Below, one piece after another: positions 35,897-44,882 of a DNA stretch of 64,000 nucleotides (position 1 is its first letter; each line of letters opens with the position of its first letter). The notes beneath the pieces are model-generated. The model ran no database searches and had not been told where the DNA came from. It was given only the letters and a program-made list of their open reading frames with translations. This DNA is from Onishia taeanensis (lineage in GTDB: Bacteria; Pseudomonadota; Gammaproteobacteria; Pseudomonadales; Halomonadaceae), in NCBI RefSeq assembly GCF_900100755.1, contig NZ_FNCI01000002.1, positions 433,759 through 497,758 of the forward strand. The letters are read 5' to 3'. The position numbers were made by a program, and so were the translations under genes.

Positions 35897-37199
35897 GTCG
35901 CTCTCGATTCCCGACCGCATACGCGATGCCATCAATGCCCACCGGCAGGCCTGCGATGAGCCCATGGCGGCCTTCTTCTATGACCTGCCGGCGCTTGCCG
36001 CCCAGGGCCGAGCCTTGAAGGCGGCCTTGCCGCCAGGCGTCGAGCTCTACTATGCGATCAAGGCCAACAGCGAGGCGGCCATCATCGACACCCTGGCGCC
36101 TATCGTCGATGGGCTGGAGTTGTCGTCCGGTGGCGAGATCGAGCGGGCCTGCGCCTGTTCGACACCGCGCCCTTGGGTGCTCTCCGGACCGGGCAAGCTG
36201 GATAGCGATATGCGAGAGGCCATGATGCGAGGCGTCGAGGCCTTTCATGTCGAAAGCCTCGGCGAGGTGGAGCGCCTGCAGGCGATCGCGGCCTCGCTGG
36301 ATAGCCACCAGCCTGTGCTGCTGCGCATCAATCCGGCCTTGCCTGAGGCGTTCTCCAGCCGTCTGCGCATGGCCGGCACCGCCACGCCGTTCGGCATCGA
36401 CGAGACGCAGCTAAGTGAGGCGGTGCAAGCCGTGGACGCCGCCCCGAACCTGAGGCTGGTGGGCTTTCATATCCACGCCATGTCGCATCAGGCCTGCGAG
36501 CGGCGACACCAGAGGTTGCTGGCTACCTATCTGGAGCGCTGGCCCCACTGGCGTGCGCTGGCATCTGACCCCGAACGGGTCACCCAGCTCAACGTCGGGG
36601 GCGGCATCGGCGTCAACTATCTCCGGCCGTCCGAGCAGTTCGACTGGCCCGGCCTGTGTCAGGCCCTGGGGCAGCAACTGGCGGCGATGCCCGAGCCTCC
36701 GCGGGTGCGCTTCGAGATCGGCCGCTTCCTGTCAGCCTTCTGCGGCTACTACGCGATCGAGGTGCTGGATACCAAGATCAGCCATGGCGAGGGCTTTCTG
36801 GTCTGTCGTGGCGGCACGCATCAGTTTCGCCTGCCCGCGGCGCAGGGGCACGACCATCCGGTTATTCACCTGCCGCGCGATTCCCAGCGGGCCGGTGAGG
36901 GCGAGCGCCGCCCATGGACAGTGGTCGGCCAGCTGTGCACCCCCAAGGACGTGCTGAGTCGTAAGCAGGAGCTGTCCGGTGTGGCGGTCGGCGACCTGTT
37001 GGTGCTGCCGCTGGCGGGTGCCTATGGCTACAACATCTCGCATGCGGACTTCCTGTGTCACCCGCGCCCCGAGCAGCGCTTCGTTGGCGATCCTCTTCAA
37101 GAGGCGCCCGATGGCATCGGCTTATGTCACGCCCGCGATGCCCGCGAGCGCCATGAAGGCGAGTCGAAAGGCCAGCGACCCGCCGAGCCGCTGAGGTGA
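35889..37199 (+). CDS. sbnH: PLP-dependent fold-III decarboxylase (SbnH-like)
   Basis: A 436-residue alanine-racemase-fold decarboxylase of the DAP/ornithine decarboxylase family. The PLP lysine is in YYAIKANS, phosphate binding in NVGGGIGVNY, the EIGRFL Arg region follows, and the active-site Cys in GQLCTPKDVL precedes AGAYGYNISHADFL. In staphyloferrin B synthesis SbnH decarboxylates the citryl-diaminopropionate intermediate to leave diaminoethane. Its place between two synthetases and next to an SbnG-like gene supports that role. The C-terminal 20 residues are low-complexity and charged. Confidence 0.82.
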   Translation: MAESLSIPDRIRDAINAHRQACDEPMAAFFYDLPALAAQGRALKAALPPGVELYYAIKANSEAAIIDTLAPIVDGLELSSGGEIERACACSTPRPWVLSGPGKLDSDMREAMMRGVEAFHVESLGEVERLQAIAASLDSHQPVLLRINPALPEAFSSRLRMAGTATPFGIDETQLSEAVQAVDAAPNLRLVGFHIHAMSHQACERRHQRLLATYLERWPHWRALASDPERVTQLNVGGGIGVNYLRPSEQFDWPGLCQALGQQLAAMPEPPRVRFEIGRFLSAFCGYYAIEVLDTKISHGEGFLVCRGGTHQFRLPAAQGHDHPVIHLPRDSQRAGEGERRPWTVVGQLCTPKDVLSRKQELSGVAVGDLLVLPLAGAYGYNISHADFLCHPRPEQRFVGDPLQEAPDGIGLCHARDARERHEGESKGQRPAEPLR

Positions 37200-37203
37200 G
37201 CCC

Positions 37204-39165
37204 ATGCGTGCGCCGATCCATTTTCCCGGTATTGAAGGTATTTCCATGTCATCCCATGAAGGTATCAGGCCGCTGGTCGCGGCCGGCGACGATAACGCCG
37301 ATGCACTATCGCCCATCGCTATGCCCATCAGTATGCCCATCACCACGCCTTTTGCGCATGCCTCGGCCTGGCGTCATCACTCCCGTATCGAGCAACGTGT
37401 GGTCGGCCAGCTATTGCAGACCCTGCTCTACGAGGAGGTGCTGCCCTATGAGGCCGTCGCCGAGCCGGAGGCGGACGCCAGCGGCGCTAGGGTCTTTTCC
37501 CTGACGCTTGGCGAGCGTCGCTATCGGGTCAGCGGCTGGCAATGTCACAGCTTTCGGCTGATTCGCCTCGCGCACGCCTCCCTGGTCGTCGAGGGCCAGG
37601 CAGGCATGCCGGAATCGGTGAGCCTGCAGCGGTTCCTCGCCGACCTGGAGATGGCGCTGGGGGATGTGGCGATCCAGCCCGGCTTCGTCGACGAGCTCAC
37701 CCAGACCCTGATCAAGGACCTGCAGTCATCGGCCTGGCCACTGTCGCTCAACGAGTCCCCTCAGGCCTTGAGTGCCGATGCCCTGGAGCAATACTTCACC
37801 GACGCGCACAGCTATCACCCCTGCTACAAGTCACGGCTCGGTTTCTCACTGCGCGACAACCAGCGCTACGGACCGGAATTCGCCCAGCCGGTGAGGGTCG
37901 CCTGGCTGGCGGTGCCGAGGCGCTTGGCACATCGTGGCGCTGTCGGCGGCGAGGCACTCGCCGAGCGGCTCGCCGAAGAGGCCGGTCCGCGCGTGCTGGC
38001 AAGCCTCGATGACTACCTGGCCCGGCGACAGCTAACGCCAGATCAGGTGGTGTTGATGCCGGTGCACCCCTGGCAATGGGAGAACGCGCTAGTGGCAGCG
38101 CTTTATCCCGAGCTAGCCAGCGGTGAGATCGCCTGGCTCGGCGAGGGCGAGACGGTCTACACCGCCCAACAGTCGATTCGCACTCTGGCCCCACAGGACA
38201 CCCAGCGCCCCTATCTCAAGTTGGCGATGAACATCACCAACACCTCGAGCACGCGAATCCTCGCGCGTCATACGGTCGCCAATGGGCCAATCATCACCGC
38301 ATGGCTGCAGCGGCTCATCGCCACCGACGAGGTAGCCAGCGCCGCGGGCTTCGTGATCCTTGGCGAGGTAGCCGGCGTGGCGCTGGACGAGCGCGCTTTT
38401 CCGGATACGCGTTATCACGCGGTGTACGGCAAGGTCGGTGCCATCTGGCGTCAGAACATCGGCGCTTTCCTCGATGACGGCGAACGGGCCGTGCCCTTCA
38501 ACGGGTTGAGCCAGTTCACTCGCGACGCTGATGGGTTGCCCGCCAGTCCCTTCATCGCGCCCTGGATCGAGCGTTACGGGCTGGATGCCTGGACCCGGCA
38601 ACTGGTGCATGTCGCCACCTGGCCGATCATCCACCTGCTGTTCGCCGAAGGCGTGGGAATGGAGTCTCATGGCCAGAACATCTTGGTCATTCATCGCGAC
38701 GGCTGGCCGCTGCGAGTGGCGCTGAAGGATCTGCACGATGGCGTGCGTTTCAGTCCCGCACACTTGGCCCGCCCCGAGCTGGCGCCAAACCTAGAGCCCA
38801 TACCCGAGCGTCATGCCGCCCTCAATCGCAACTCCTTCATCGTGACCGATGACCCCGTGGCGGTGCGCGACTATTCCTGCGATGCCTTCTTCTTCATTGC
38901 CCTGGCGGAAATGGCGATCTTCTTGCAGCGATATTTCGGACTGGACGAGTCTCACTTCTGGGCCATGGCGGCGGACGAGATCAAGGCCTATCAGCGCGCC
39001 CATCCCGAGCATGCGCAGCGCTACCGCTGTTTCGATGTTTTCACCCCCCGCTGGGAGGTGGAAGCCCTGACCCGGCGTCGCCTCTTTGGTGACGATGACC
39101 CCCAGGTCGAATATGTCCCCAATCCGTTGGCGGCCTTCGCGCCGGACGAGGAGGCCGCATGCTGA
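37204..39165 (+). CDS. NIS siderophore synthetase, IucA/IucC family (SbnE-like?)
   Basis: A 653-residue synthetase with MPVHPWQWEN, KLAMNITNTSSTRIL, GMESHGQNILVIH and ALKDLHDG, all standard IucA/IucC active-site segments binding ATP and citrate. The first 50 residues are unconserved and rich in MPIS/MPIT repeats. Either ATG 37204 (GAGGTG upstream) or ATG 37246 (GAAGG upstream) could be used. It probably makes the first or second citrate amide. It overlaps the SbnG-like gene by 7 bp. Confidence 0.87.
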   Translation: MRAPIHFPGIEGISMSSHEGIRPLVAAGDDNADALSPIAMPISMPITTPFAHASAWRHHSRIEQRVVGQLLQTLLYEEVLPYEAVAEPEADASGARVFSLTLGERRYRVSGWQCHSFRLIRLAHASLVVEGQAGMPESVSLQRFLADLEMALGDVAIQPGFVDELTQTLIKDLQSSAWPLSLNESPQALSADALEQYFTDAHSYHPCYKSRLGFSLRDNQRYGPEFAQPVRVAWLAVPRRLAHRGAVGGEALAERLAEEAGPRVLASLDDYLARRQLTPDQVVLMPVHPWQWENALVAALYPELASGEIAWLGEGETVYTAQQSIRTLAPQDTQRPYLKLAMNITNTSSTRILARHTVANGPIITAWLQRLIATDEVASAAGFVILGEVAGVALDERAFPDTRYHAVYGKVGAIWRQNIGAFLDDGERAVPFNGLSQFTRDADGLPASPFIAPWIERYGLDAWTRQLVHVATWPIIHLLFAEGVGMESHGQNILVIHRDGWPLRVALKDLHDGVRFSPAHLARPELAPNLEPIPERHAALNRNSFIVTDDPVAVRDYSCDAFFFIALAEMAIFLQRYFGLDESHFWAMAADEIKAYQRAHPEHAQRYRCFDVFTPRWEVEALTRRRLFGDDDPQVEYVPNPLAAFAPDEEAAC

Positions 39166-39971
39166 GGACCAACCGACTCAAGCGTGCACTGGCCGAGGGG
39201 AGAGCCGTCCACGGCATCATGGCCTCGATGCCGACCGCCGCCTCCATAGAGCTGATCGCCGAGGCGGGTTTCGATTTCGTGGTGATCGACACCGAACACG
39301 TGCTGATCAACCCGGAGACCGTCGAGCACATGATCCGTACCGCCGAGAGCTACCGGCTGACGCCCCTGGTGCGGGTGGCGGATGCCGACCCCAAGACCCT
39401 GTTGCGTCTTCTCGACGGCGGCGCTCAAGGCATCGTGCTGCCCCAGGTGGAAGACCCCGCGACCCTCGAGCGCGCCGTGGCCGCCTGCAAGTACGCCCCG
39501 GAAGGTGGGCGCAGCCTCAATGCCGGACGGCCTGGCGCCTTCGGCAAGGCCTCGCTAGCCGAGTACGTGGTAAAGGCCAACCGGGAGGTCATGGTGGTTG
39601 CCATGATCGAAAGCCGCCGTGGCGTGGAAGACATCGAGGCGATCTGCGCGGTGCCGGGGCTCGATATGGTGCTGGAAGGAGCGGCGGACCTGTCCCAGTC
39701 ACTGGGCGTGACCTGGCAGCCCGAACACCCTGAGGTCATCCAGGAGCTGGAGCGGGTCCAACGCGTGGCAAGTGAACAGACAGTGCCCTATTGCGCCTTC
39801 CTGCGTCACGCGGCGGCCAAGGCCCGATGGCAGGCGCGAGGCGTCAACTCCTTCATGCTCGGCGACGAGCGTGGCATCGCCTTTCGCGCCCTGCAGCGAG
39901 CGCTCGGCGATGCTATGGCGCCGGTGAAGAGCGACGCTAAGGCCCCACTGGAACGCGAGGGCGCCCATTGA
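39159..39971 (+). CDS. sbnG: SbnG-like citrate synthase (HpcH/HpaI aldolase fold)
   Basis: A 270-residue class II aldolase-fold protein: GFDFVVIDTEH (catalytic Asp/His region), PLVRVADAD, GAQGIVLPQVED with the metal-binding Glu/Asp pair, and MIESRRGVEDIEAI. SbnG makes citrate from oxaloacetate and acetyl-CoA for staphyloferrin B, independent of the TCA enzyme. The related HpaI aldolases have the same fold, so the assignment depends on context (three IucA/IucC synthetases and an SbnH-like gene). GAGGAGG lies 4 nt before the ATG. Confidence 0.78.
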   Translation: MLRTNRLKRALAEGRAVHGIMASMPTAASIELIAEAGFDFVVIDTEHVLINPETVEHMIRTAESYRLTPLVRVADADPKTLLRLLDGGAQGIVLPQVEDPATLERAVAACKYAPEGGRSLNAGRPGAFGKASLAEYVVKANREVMVVAMIESRRGVEDIEAICAVPGLDMVLEGAADLSQSLGVTWQPEHPEVIQELERVQRVASEQTVPYCAFLRHAAAKARWQARGVNSFMLGDERGIAFRALQRALGDAMAPVKSDAKAPLEREGAH

Positions 39972-42052
39972 TGAGTTATTCACTTGAAAAGGCGCCCGCG
40001 GCGTCTCGATCCAATACCGCTCACTCCGATACGTCTGCCGAGACGTCTGTTTCCGTGACCCCGATGGAGCGTACGACCATGAAATCTCCTGATGCCAAGC
40101 GCCATGCCCAGGCGCAGATCATGCAATCGTTGGTGGATGGCCTGCTGGTCGAAGGCCTACTGGATGACCTGGGGGCAAGCCAGCAGGACGCACAAACAGC
40201 CGACTCCAGGCTTGCACACCTGGCGGCCTTCCGCCCCTACCTCGGCGATAGTGCGGCGTGCTTCTGGCAACTGCCGCAGGGTCGGCAGCACGACATCGTC
40301 ATGCTGCTAAGACCCGGCATCGTTCAGGCCTGGCAAAAGGTGCCTCACAGCCCGGTGATCGTGCTGGATCACGATAGTGGAGATTGGACGTCTCTCGACC
40401 CCGTCGCCTTCATGCAATACGTCTTCGGCGTCGTCACCGAAGGCGACCAGCCGGCCCTGAATCAGGGGCAGCGGGTATTCCTCCAGGCCTTGGCTGACAG
40501 CCTCTGGCAGGCGGAGAGCTCGGTGAATCACCGGGTAGAGACTCACGATCTTCCCTCGCGGGATACGGCTAGCCACTTCGCGATCATGGAGCAGTGGGCC
40601 TCGCTGCTCGACCGGCCCTTTCATCCCACAGCGAAGGCCAAACAGGGCCTCGATGAGGCGGAATATCGCGCCTACATGGCCGAGTTCAATGTCCCGGTCA
40701 ACCTGCGCTGGGTGGCGATGGCCCGCGACCGCGTGATGAGCGGGGCCGGCGTCGATGAGGCCTGCCCCGCGCCGGTGCAGTGGCTTACTGCTGAGCAGGA
40801 GCGTCGCGCGCTCGATGAGGAGATGGCCACGCGCGGCCTGGCCCACACCCACATCGCTATTCCCGTGCATCCCTGGCAGCACGACCATGCGCTTCCCCAG
40901 TGGCTGGATGCGGCCTTCGATTCGGGGGACTGTGTCTCCCTGGATGCGGCCACCACGCCCTGGCTTGCGACCTCCTCGCTGCGCTCGCTGGCGCCGACCA
41001 CGGCGAGCCCGCACTTCCTGAAGCTGCCCATGGCCATCCATTCGCTGGGCGCCTCGCGCTACCTGCCGGCGGTCAAGATGTTCAATGGCGATCTCAGCGC
41101 TCGCCTGCTGCACCAGGCAAAGCAACAGGATGCCCGGCTCGCCGAGGGGCTCTACCTGTGCGATGAGGCCAAGTGGTGGGCCTATATGCCGGAGGGTGCG
41201 ACTCTGTTCGATGAGGCGCCCAGGCATTTGTCGGCCATGGTGCGCACCTACCCCCGGGCGCTGCTGGATGACCCGAACGTGCGGCTGGTGCCCATGGCCA
41301 CCTTGGGCACGCCGTTGCCGGGGGGCGAGCATCATGTGTTCGATGATTGGCTCGCGCAGCGTGGCCTGGCGGCGAGTGCAGGCGCGGTGACGGCGCTGTT
41401 CGGCGAGCTCTGCGAGACGTTCTTCGACATCAACCTGCGCATGTTCCGGCTCGGCATGCTGGCGGAGGTGCATGGCCAGAATGCGGTGCTGGTGTTCAGA
41501 GGCGGCCGCTGCCAGGGGCTACTGTTGCGCGACCATGACTCGCTGCGCATCAACGTCGCACGCCTCGAACGGCACGGCATGCAGGATCCGCGTTACTGCA
41601 TCAAGCCCGGCCACGCCAACACCCTGTATCACGATAGCCTCGAGGCGCTGCTGTTCTGGCTGCAGACGCTGGCCATCCAGGTCAATCTGCGCGCGATCAT
41701 CGACAGCCTGGCGGCGCATTACGCCTTGTCGCCGCACACGCTGTGGCGGGAGGTGGCGGCGCGCCTCGAGGCCTGCATCGATGCCGTACCTTTCGATGCG
41801 TCTGATCGTGGCATGCTCAAGGTGGAGCTCTTCGAGCGGGAGCAGTGGCCCTACAAGCGGCTGATCGCCCCGATCATCGAGCGTGCCGGTGGGCCTGGCA
41901 GCATGCCCTTCGGCACCAGCGAGACCTGCAACCCCTTCGTCAGGGCCAGGCAGCCGGCCGACATCGCTCCAGTTGAGACGCTTGCCGATGAGCTATCTGA
42001 AGGGCTATCCGAAGGACTCTCTGAAGGGCGATCCGCCGAAGCCTTGTCTTAG
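39971..42052 (+). CDS. NIS siderophore synthetase, IucA/IucC family (SbnF-like?)
   Basis: A 693-residue synthetase with IPVHPWQHDH, KLPMAIHSLGASRYLP, EVHGQNAVLVF and LLRDHDSLRIN, ending in the typical C-terminal KRLIAPIIE region. It is longer than most because of an unconserved 40-residue N-terminus and a short LSEG repeat at the C-terminus (three copies). The ATG at 39971 overlaps the previous TGA by one base; an internal ATG at 40080 is an alternative. It is the last gene of the operon, before a strong terminator. Confidence 0.86.
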   Translation: MSYSLEKAPAASRSNTAHSDTSAETSVSVTPMERTTMKSPDAKRHAQAQIMQSLVDGLLVEGLLDDLGASQQDAQTADSRLAHLAAFRPYLGDSAACFWQLPQGRQHDIVMLLRPGIVQAWQKVPHSPVIVLDHDSGDWTSLDPVAFMQYVFGVVTEGDQPALNQGQRVFLQALADSLWQAESSVNHRVETHDLPSRDTASHFAIMEQWASLLDRPFHPTAKAKQGLDEAEYRAYMAEFNVPVNLRWVAMARDRVMSGAGVDEACPAPVQWLTAEQERRALDEEMATRGLAHTHIAIPVHPWQHDHALPQWLDAAFDSGDCVSLDAATTPWLATSSLRSLAPTTASPHFLKLPMAIHSLGASRYLPAVKMFNGDLSARLLHQAKQQDARLAEGLYLCDEAKWWAYMPEGATLFDEAPRHLSAMVRTYPRALLDDPNVRLVPMATLGTPLPGGEHHVFDDWLAQRGLAASAGAVTALFGELCETFFDINLRMFRLGMLAEVHGQNAVLVFRGGRCQGLLLRDHDSLRINVARLERHGMQDPRYCIKPGHANTLYHDSLEALLFWLQTLAIQVNLRAIIDSLAAHYALSPHTLWREVAARLEACIDAVPFDASDRGMLKVELFEREQWPYKRLIAPIIERAGGPGSMPFGTSETCNPFVRARQPADIAPVETLADELSEGLSEGLSEGRSAEALS

Positions 42053-42102
42053 GGAATGATCCTGGACTGATTCAATCCACACCCCAGGCCTGAGACCCAC
42101 AC

Positions 42103-42142
42103 AAGAACACCGCCCGACACTTCATCGGGCGGTGTTCTTTTT
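42103..42142 (+). terminator. Terminator after the siderophore synthetase operon
   Basis: AAGAACACCGCCCGA pairs perfectly over 15 bp with its complement around a 7-nt loop, followed by TTT. It separates the convergent synthesis and transport operons and may serve both. Confidence 0.88.
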
Positions 42143-42180
42143 GGGGGAATTTGTGGGGGGATGTCAGTGCGGCGGCACCC

Positions 42181-42804
42181 TCAGCGGAACCACTCGTGGA
42201 ACTCGGCGGCCAGGGCGCGGCGCTTCTCTTGCTCCTTGGCCTGCTTGGCCTCGGCGGCATCGGCCAGGGCGTCGGCGCGATGCGGCGGGACAACGAAGAG
42301 ACCATCATCGTCGCCAAGCACCAGGTCGCCGGGGCTGATCACGGTGCCGTCGATGGCAACCGGGACGTTGATCTCGCCTTCCAGCTCCAGCGCCCGGGTG
42401 GTCAGGGGGCTGGTGCTCCGCGCATAGGTCGGCAGGGTAAGGCGTGACAGGGCGTCGTGGTCGGTGATGGCGCCGTTGGTGATGATGCCGGCGAGCTGCT
42501 TGCGCAGGGCCGCATAGGCACGAAACTCGCCCCAGCAGGCCCGATGGTGGTCGCCCGACACGTCGATGACCAGCACATCGCCGGGGCAGGCCAGCTTCAG
42601 CGCCTCTTTGATGATGCTGCCGTCCAGGTGGGGAATCCTGACCGTCAGGGCCGTGCCAAGCAGCCGCGTGGGGCGCACGAGAGGAGAAAGCGAAGTGATG
42701 GCGCCGAAATCGGTGAAGTGTCCCAGGGTGGAGGTGGCGAGGGCCTGATAGCGCTGGCGTTGTTGCGCTGTGACGGTTTCCTGACGGGGCTCGATATGAA
42801 ACAT
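42181..42804 (-). CDS. RraA/HMG-aldolase family protein
   Basis: A 207-residue protein of the RraA-like family (PF03737), with DVLVIDVSGDHHRACWGEF, GIITNGAITDHDAL and DLVLGDDDGLFVVP. The family includes 4-hydroxy-4-methyl-2-oxoglutarate aldolases, some with oxaloacetate decarboxylase activity, and regulators of RNase E. The Asp/Arg metal-site segment typical of the aldolases seems partly altered (ITNGAITD in place of the usual V-D-G-x-x-R-D). It is the last gene of the siderophore transport operon; its role there is unknown. Confidence 0.75.
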   Translation of the reverse strand: MFHIEPRQETVTAQQRQRYQALATSTLGHFTDFGAITSLSPLVRPTRLLGTALTVRIPHLDGSIIKEALKLACPGDVLVIDVSGDHHRACWGEFRAYAALRKQLAGIITNGAITDHDALSRLTLPTYARSTSPLTTRALELEGEINVPVAIDGTVISPGDLVLGDDDGLFVVPPHRADALADAAEAKQAKEQEKRRALAAEFHEWFR

Positions 42805-42822
42805 GGGCTCTCCAACAAGCGC

Positions 42823-43881
42823 CTAGTGACGGTGATAACGCGTTCGGTGCAGCAGATAGACGAAGAAGGGCGCGCCCACCCCAGAGACGAAGATGCCGGC
42901 GGGCAGGTCCTTGGGCAGGAAGGCCACCCGGCCGAGCAGATCGGCGTAGAGCACGATCAAGGCCCCCACCAGACCAGCGATGGGCGCCAGCCGGGTGAAG
43001 CTTCGCCCTACCAGGCGGGCGGCGATATGGGGCGCGATCAGGCCCACGAAGCTGAGCCCGCCGGCAAAGGCGACGGCCGCACCGGCCAGGGCCACGCTGC
43101 AAGCCATCAGCAAAAGCCGGCTGCGCAGGACGTTGACGCCGAGCCCCTGGGCCACCTGATCGCCGAGCGCCATGGCATCCATCTGCCGTGCCTGGGTAAG
43201 ACACAGCGGAACGGCGACCAGCAGCCAGGGCAAGATGCCGAGCACGTCCTGCCACTGGGCGGCGTAGAGGCTGCCGGTCAGCCACACATAGGCGACCATG
43301 GCGGAGGAATCGTCGCTGATCACGATCACTAGCGTGGTCACGGCGCTCATCGCCGCGGAGAGCCCGATGCCGACCAGCACCATGCGCGTGGGCGTGATGC
43401 CGTGCCGCCAGGCCAGCAGGAAGACCAGCAGGGCCGACAGCAGCGCCCCGAGCAGTGCCGCGGCCGGCAGCCAATGGATGCTCAGGCTGGCGGTAAACAG
43501 CGCCAGAAATACCACTGCGGCCATGGCCGCGCCGCTGGTGATGCCGATCACGTCCGGCGAGGCCAGCGGGTTGCGCACGATGCCCTGCAGGATGGCGCCG
43601 GCGATGGCCAGTGCCGCGCCGACCAGCACGGCCAGCAGGATACGCGGCAGGCGCAGTTCCCAGACGATGAAGGCGATGTCGCTGTTTTGCGGCGCGACCA
43701 GCGCTTTGGTGACGTCTGCGAACGAGGTCGGAAAGCTGCCGAGCGTGAGCGACAAAGCGATGCTTGCCAGCAGCACGAGCGCGAGCAAGGCAGCGATGAT
43801 CGCCGAGCGGGTCATCAGCCCTGCGGTGCTGTCGCGGCCGGTTCGTCTCAGGGAGGCGGGCAGGGAAGGTGAGTCGCTCAT
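42823..43881 (-). CDS. Siderophore ABC transporter permease, FecCD family (second)
   Basis: A 352-residue permease of the FecD/FepG type with about ten TM helices, the family segment RNPLASPDVIGITSGAAM, a coupling helix near ALGDQVAQGLGVN, and the C-terminal GAPFFVYLL. Together with the upstream permease (2 bp away) it should form a heterodimer for ferric siderophore import. No ATPase gene follows. Confidence 0.92.
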   Translation of the reverse strand: MSDSPSLPASLRRTGRDSTAGLMTRSAIIAALLALVLLASIALSLTLGSFPTSFADVTKALVAPQNSDIAFIVWELRLPRILLAVLVGAALAIAGAILQGIVRNPLASPDVIGITSGAAMAAVVFLALFTASLSIHWLPAAALLGALLSALLVFLLAWRHGITPTRMVLVGIGLSAAMSAVTTLVIVISDDSSAMVAYVWLTGSLYAAQWQDVLGILPWLLVAVPLCLTQARQMDAMALGDQVAQGLGVNVLRSRLLLMACSVALAGAAVAFAGGLSFVGLIAPHIAARLVGRSFTRLAPIAGLVGALIVLYADLLGRVAFLPKDLPAGIFVSGVGAPFFVYLLHRTRYHRH

Positions 43882-43883
43882 GG

Positions 43884-44882
43884 TCAGGCCTGTTTCCTGC
43901 GTGCCAGATAGATGAAGAAGGGCGTGCCGATCAGGGCGGTCATCACGCCCACCGGCACATCCTGCGGCGCCATCAGAAAGCGCGAGGCCACATCGGCCAG
44001 CAGCAACAGGCTTGCCCCCAGCAGGGCCGAGGCCGGCAGCAGCCAGCGGTGGTCGACGCCGAAGAGGCCCCGCGCCATGTGCGGCACGATCAGCCCGACG
44101 AAGCCGATCATGCCGGCAAGCGCCACCGAACTGCCGGCGAGCAGGATCACCGCCAGGCCAAGCAGCAGCTTGATGGTGCCGGCGCGCATGCCCAGGCCCT
44201 TGACCATGTCATCGCCGAGCATCAGGGCATTGGCGTGGCGCACCAGCAGCGCGCACAGCACCAGGGCGATGGCAAAGAACGGCAGCAGCGGCACTACCAG
44301 CGACAGCTCGCGCCCCGACACGGAGCCGGCCAGCCAGTAGAGCACGCTCTCGAAGCTCTGTTGGTCGATGATCAGCAGGCCCTGGCTAAATGACACGAAC
44401 ATGGCGGTGATGGCCACGCCGGCGAGCACCACTCGCAGCGGCGATAGTTCACCCTGGCGACCGCGACTCAGCGCCACCACCAGCCCTGCCGCCACCAGCG
44501 CGCCCAGCAGAGCCGCCCAGATATATTGACCCGGCGTATGCAGAGGCAGCAGCGAGATCGCGACCACCACGAAGAACATGGCGCCGGCGTTGATGCCCAG
44601 AAGGCTCGGTGAGGCCAAGGGGTTGCGGGTCATGGTCTGCATCAGGGCTCCGGCGATGGCTAGGCTCGCACCGACCAACGCGGCGATCACCGCCCGCGGC
44701 AGTCTCTCCCTCAGGATGATGATGTGCGCGACCTGGGAGGGATCGTAATGCAGCAGTGCCCCCAGGAAGGTCGAAGGGGCGATGTCGGTGCTGCCCAGCA
44801 TGAGGCTGGCGGCAAAGGCCGCTGCGACCACCGCGAGGCCCAGCAGCAGGCCGGCGCTGCGTGAAAAACGGCTGGTCAGCAT
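43884..44882 (-). CDS. Siderophore ABC transporter permease, FecCD family (first)
   Basis: A 332-residue FecC/FepD-type permease with RNPLASPSLLGINAGAMF, a coupling helix near MLGDDMVKGLGM and the C-terminal GTPFFIYLARRK. It overlaps the binding-protein gene by 7 bp, so it is translationally coupled. Likely partner ATPase: the gene ending at 32775. Confidence 0.92.
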   Translation of the reverse strand: MLTSRFSRSAGLLLGLAVVAAAFAASLMLGSTDIAPSTFLGALLHYDPSQVAHIIILRERLPRAVIAALVGASLAIAGALMQTMTRNPLASPSLLGINAGAMFFVVVAISLLPLHTPGQYIWAALLGALVAAGLVVALSRGRQGELSPLRVVLAGVAITAMFVSFSQGLLIIDQQSFESVLYWLAGSVSGRELSLVVPLLPFFAIALVLCALLVRHANALMLGDDMVKGLGMRAGTIKLLLGLAVILLAGSSVALAGMIGFVGLIVPHMARGLFGVDHRWLLPASALLGASLLLLADVASRFLMAPQDVPVGVMTALIGTPFFIYLARRKQA

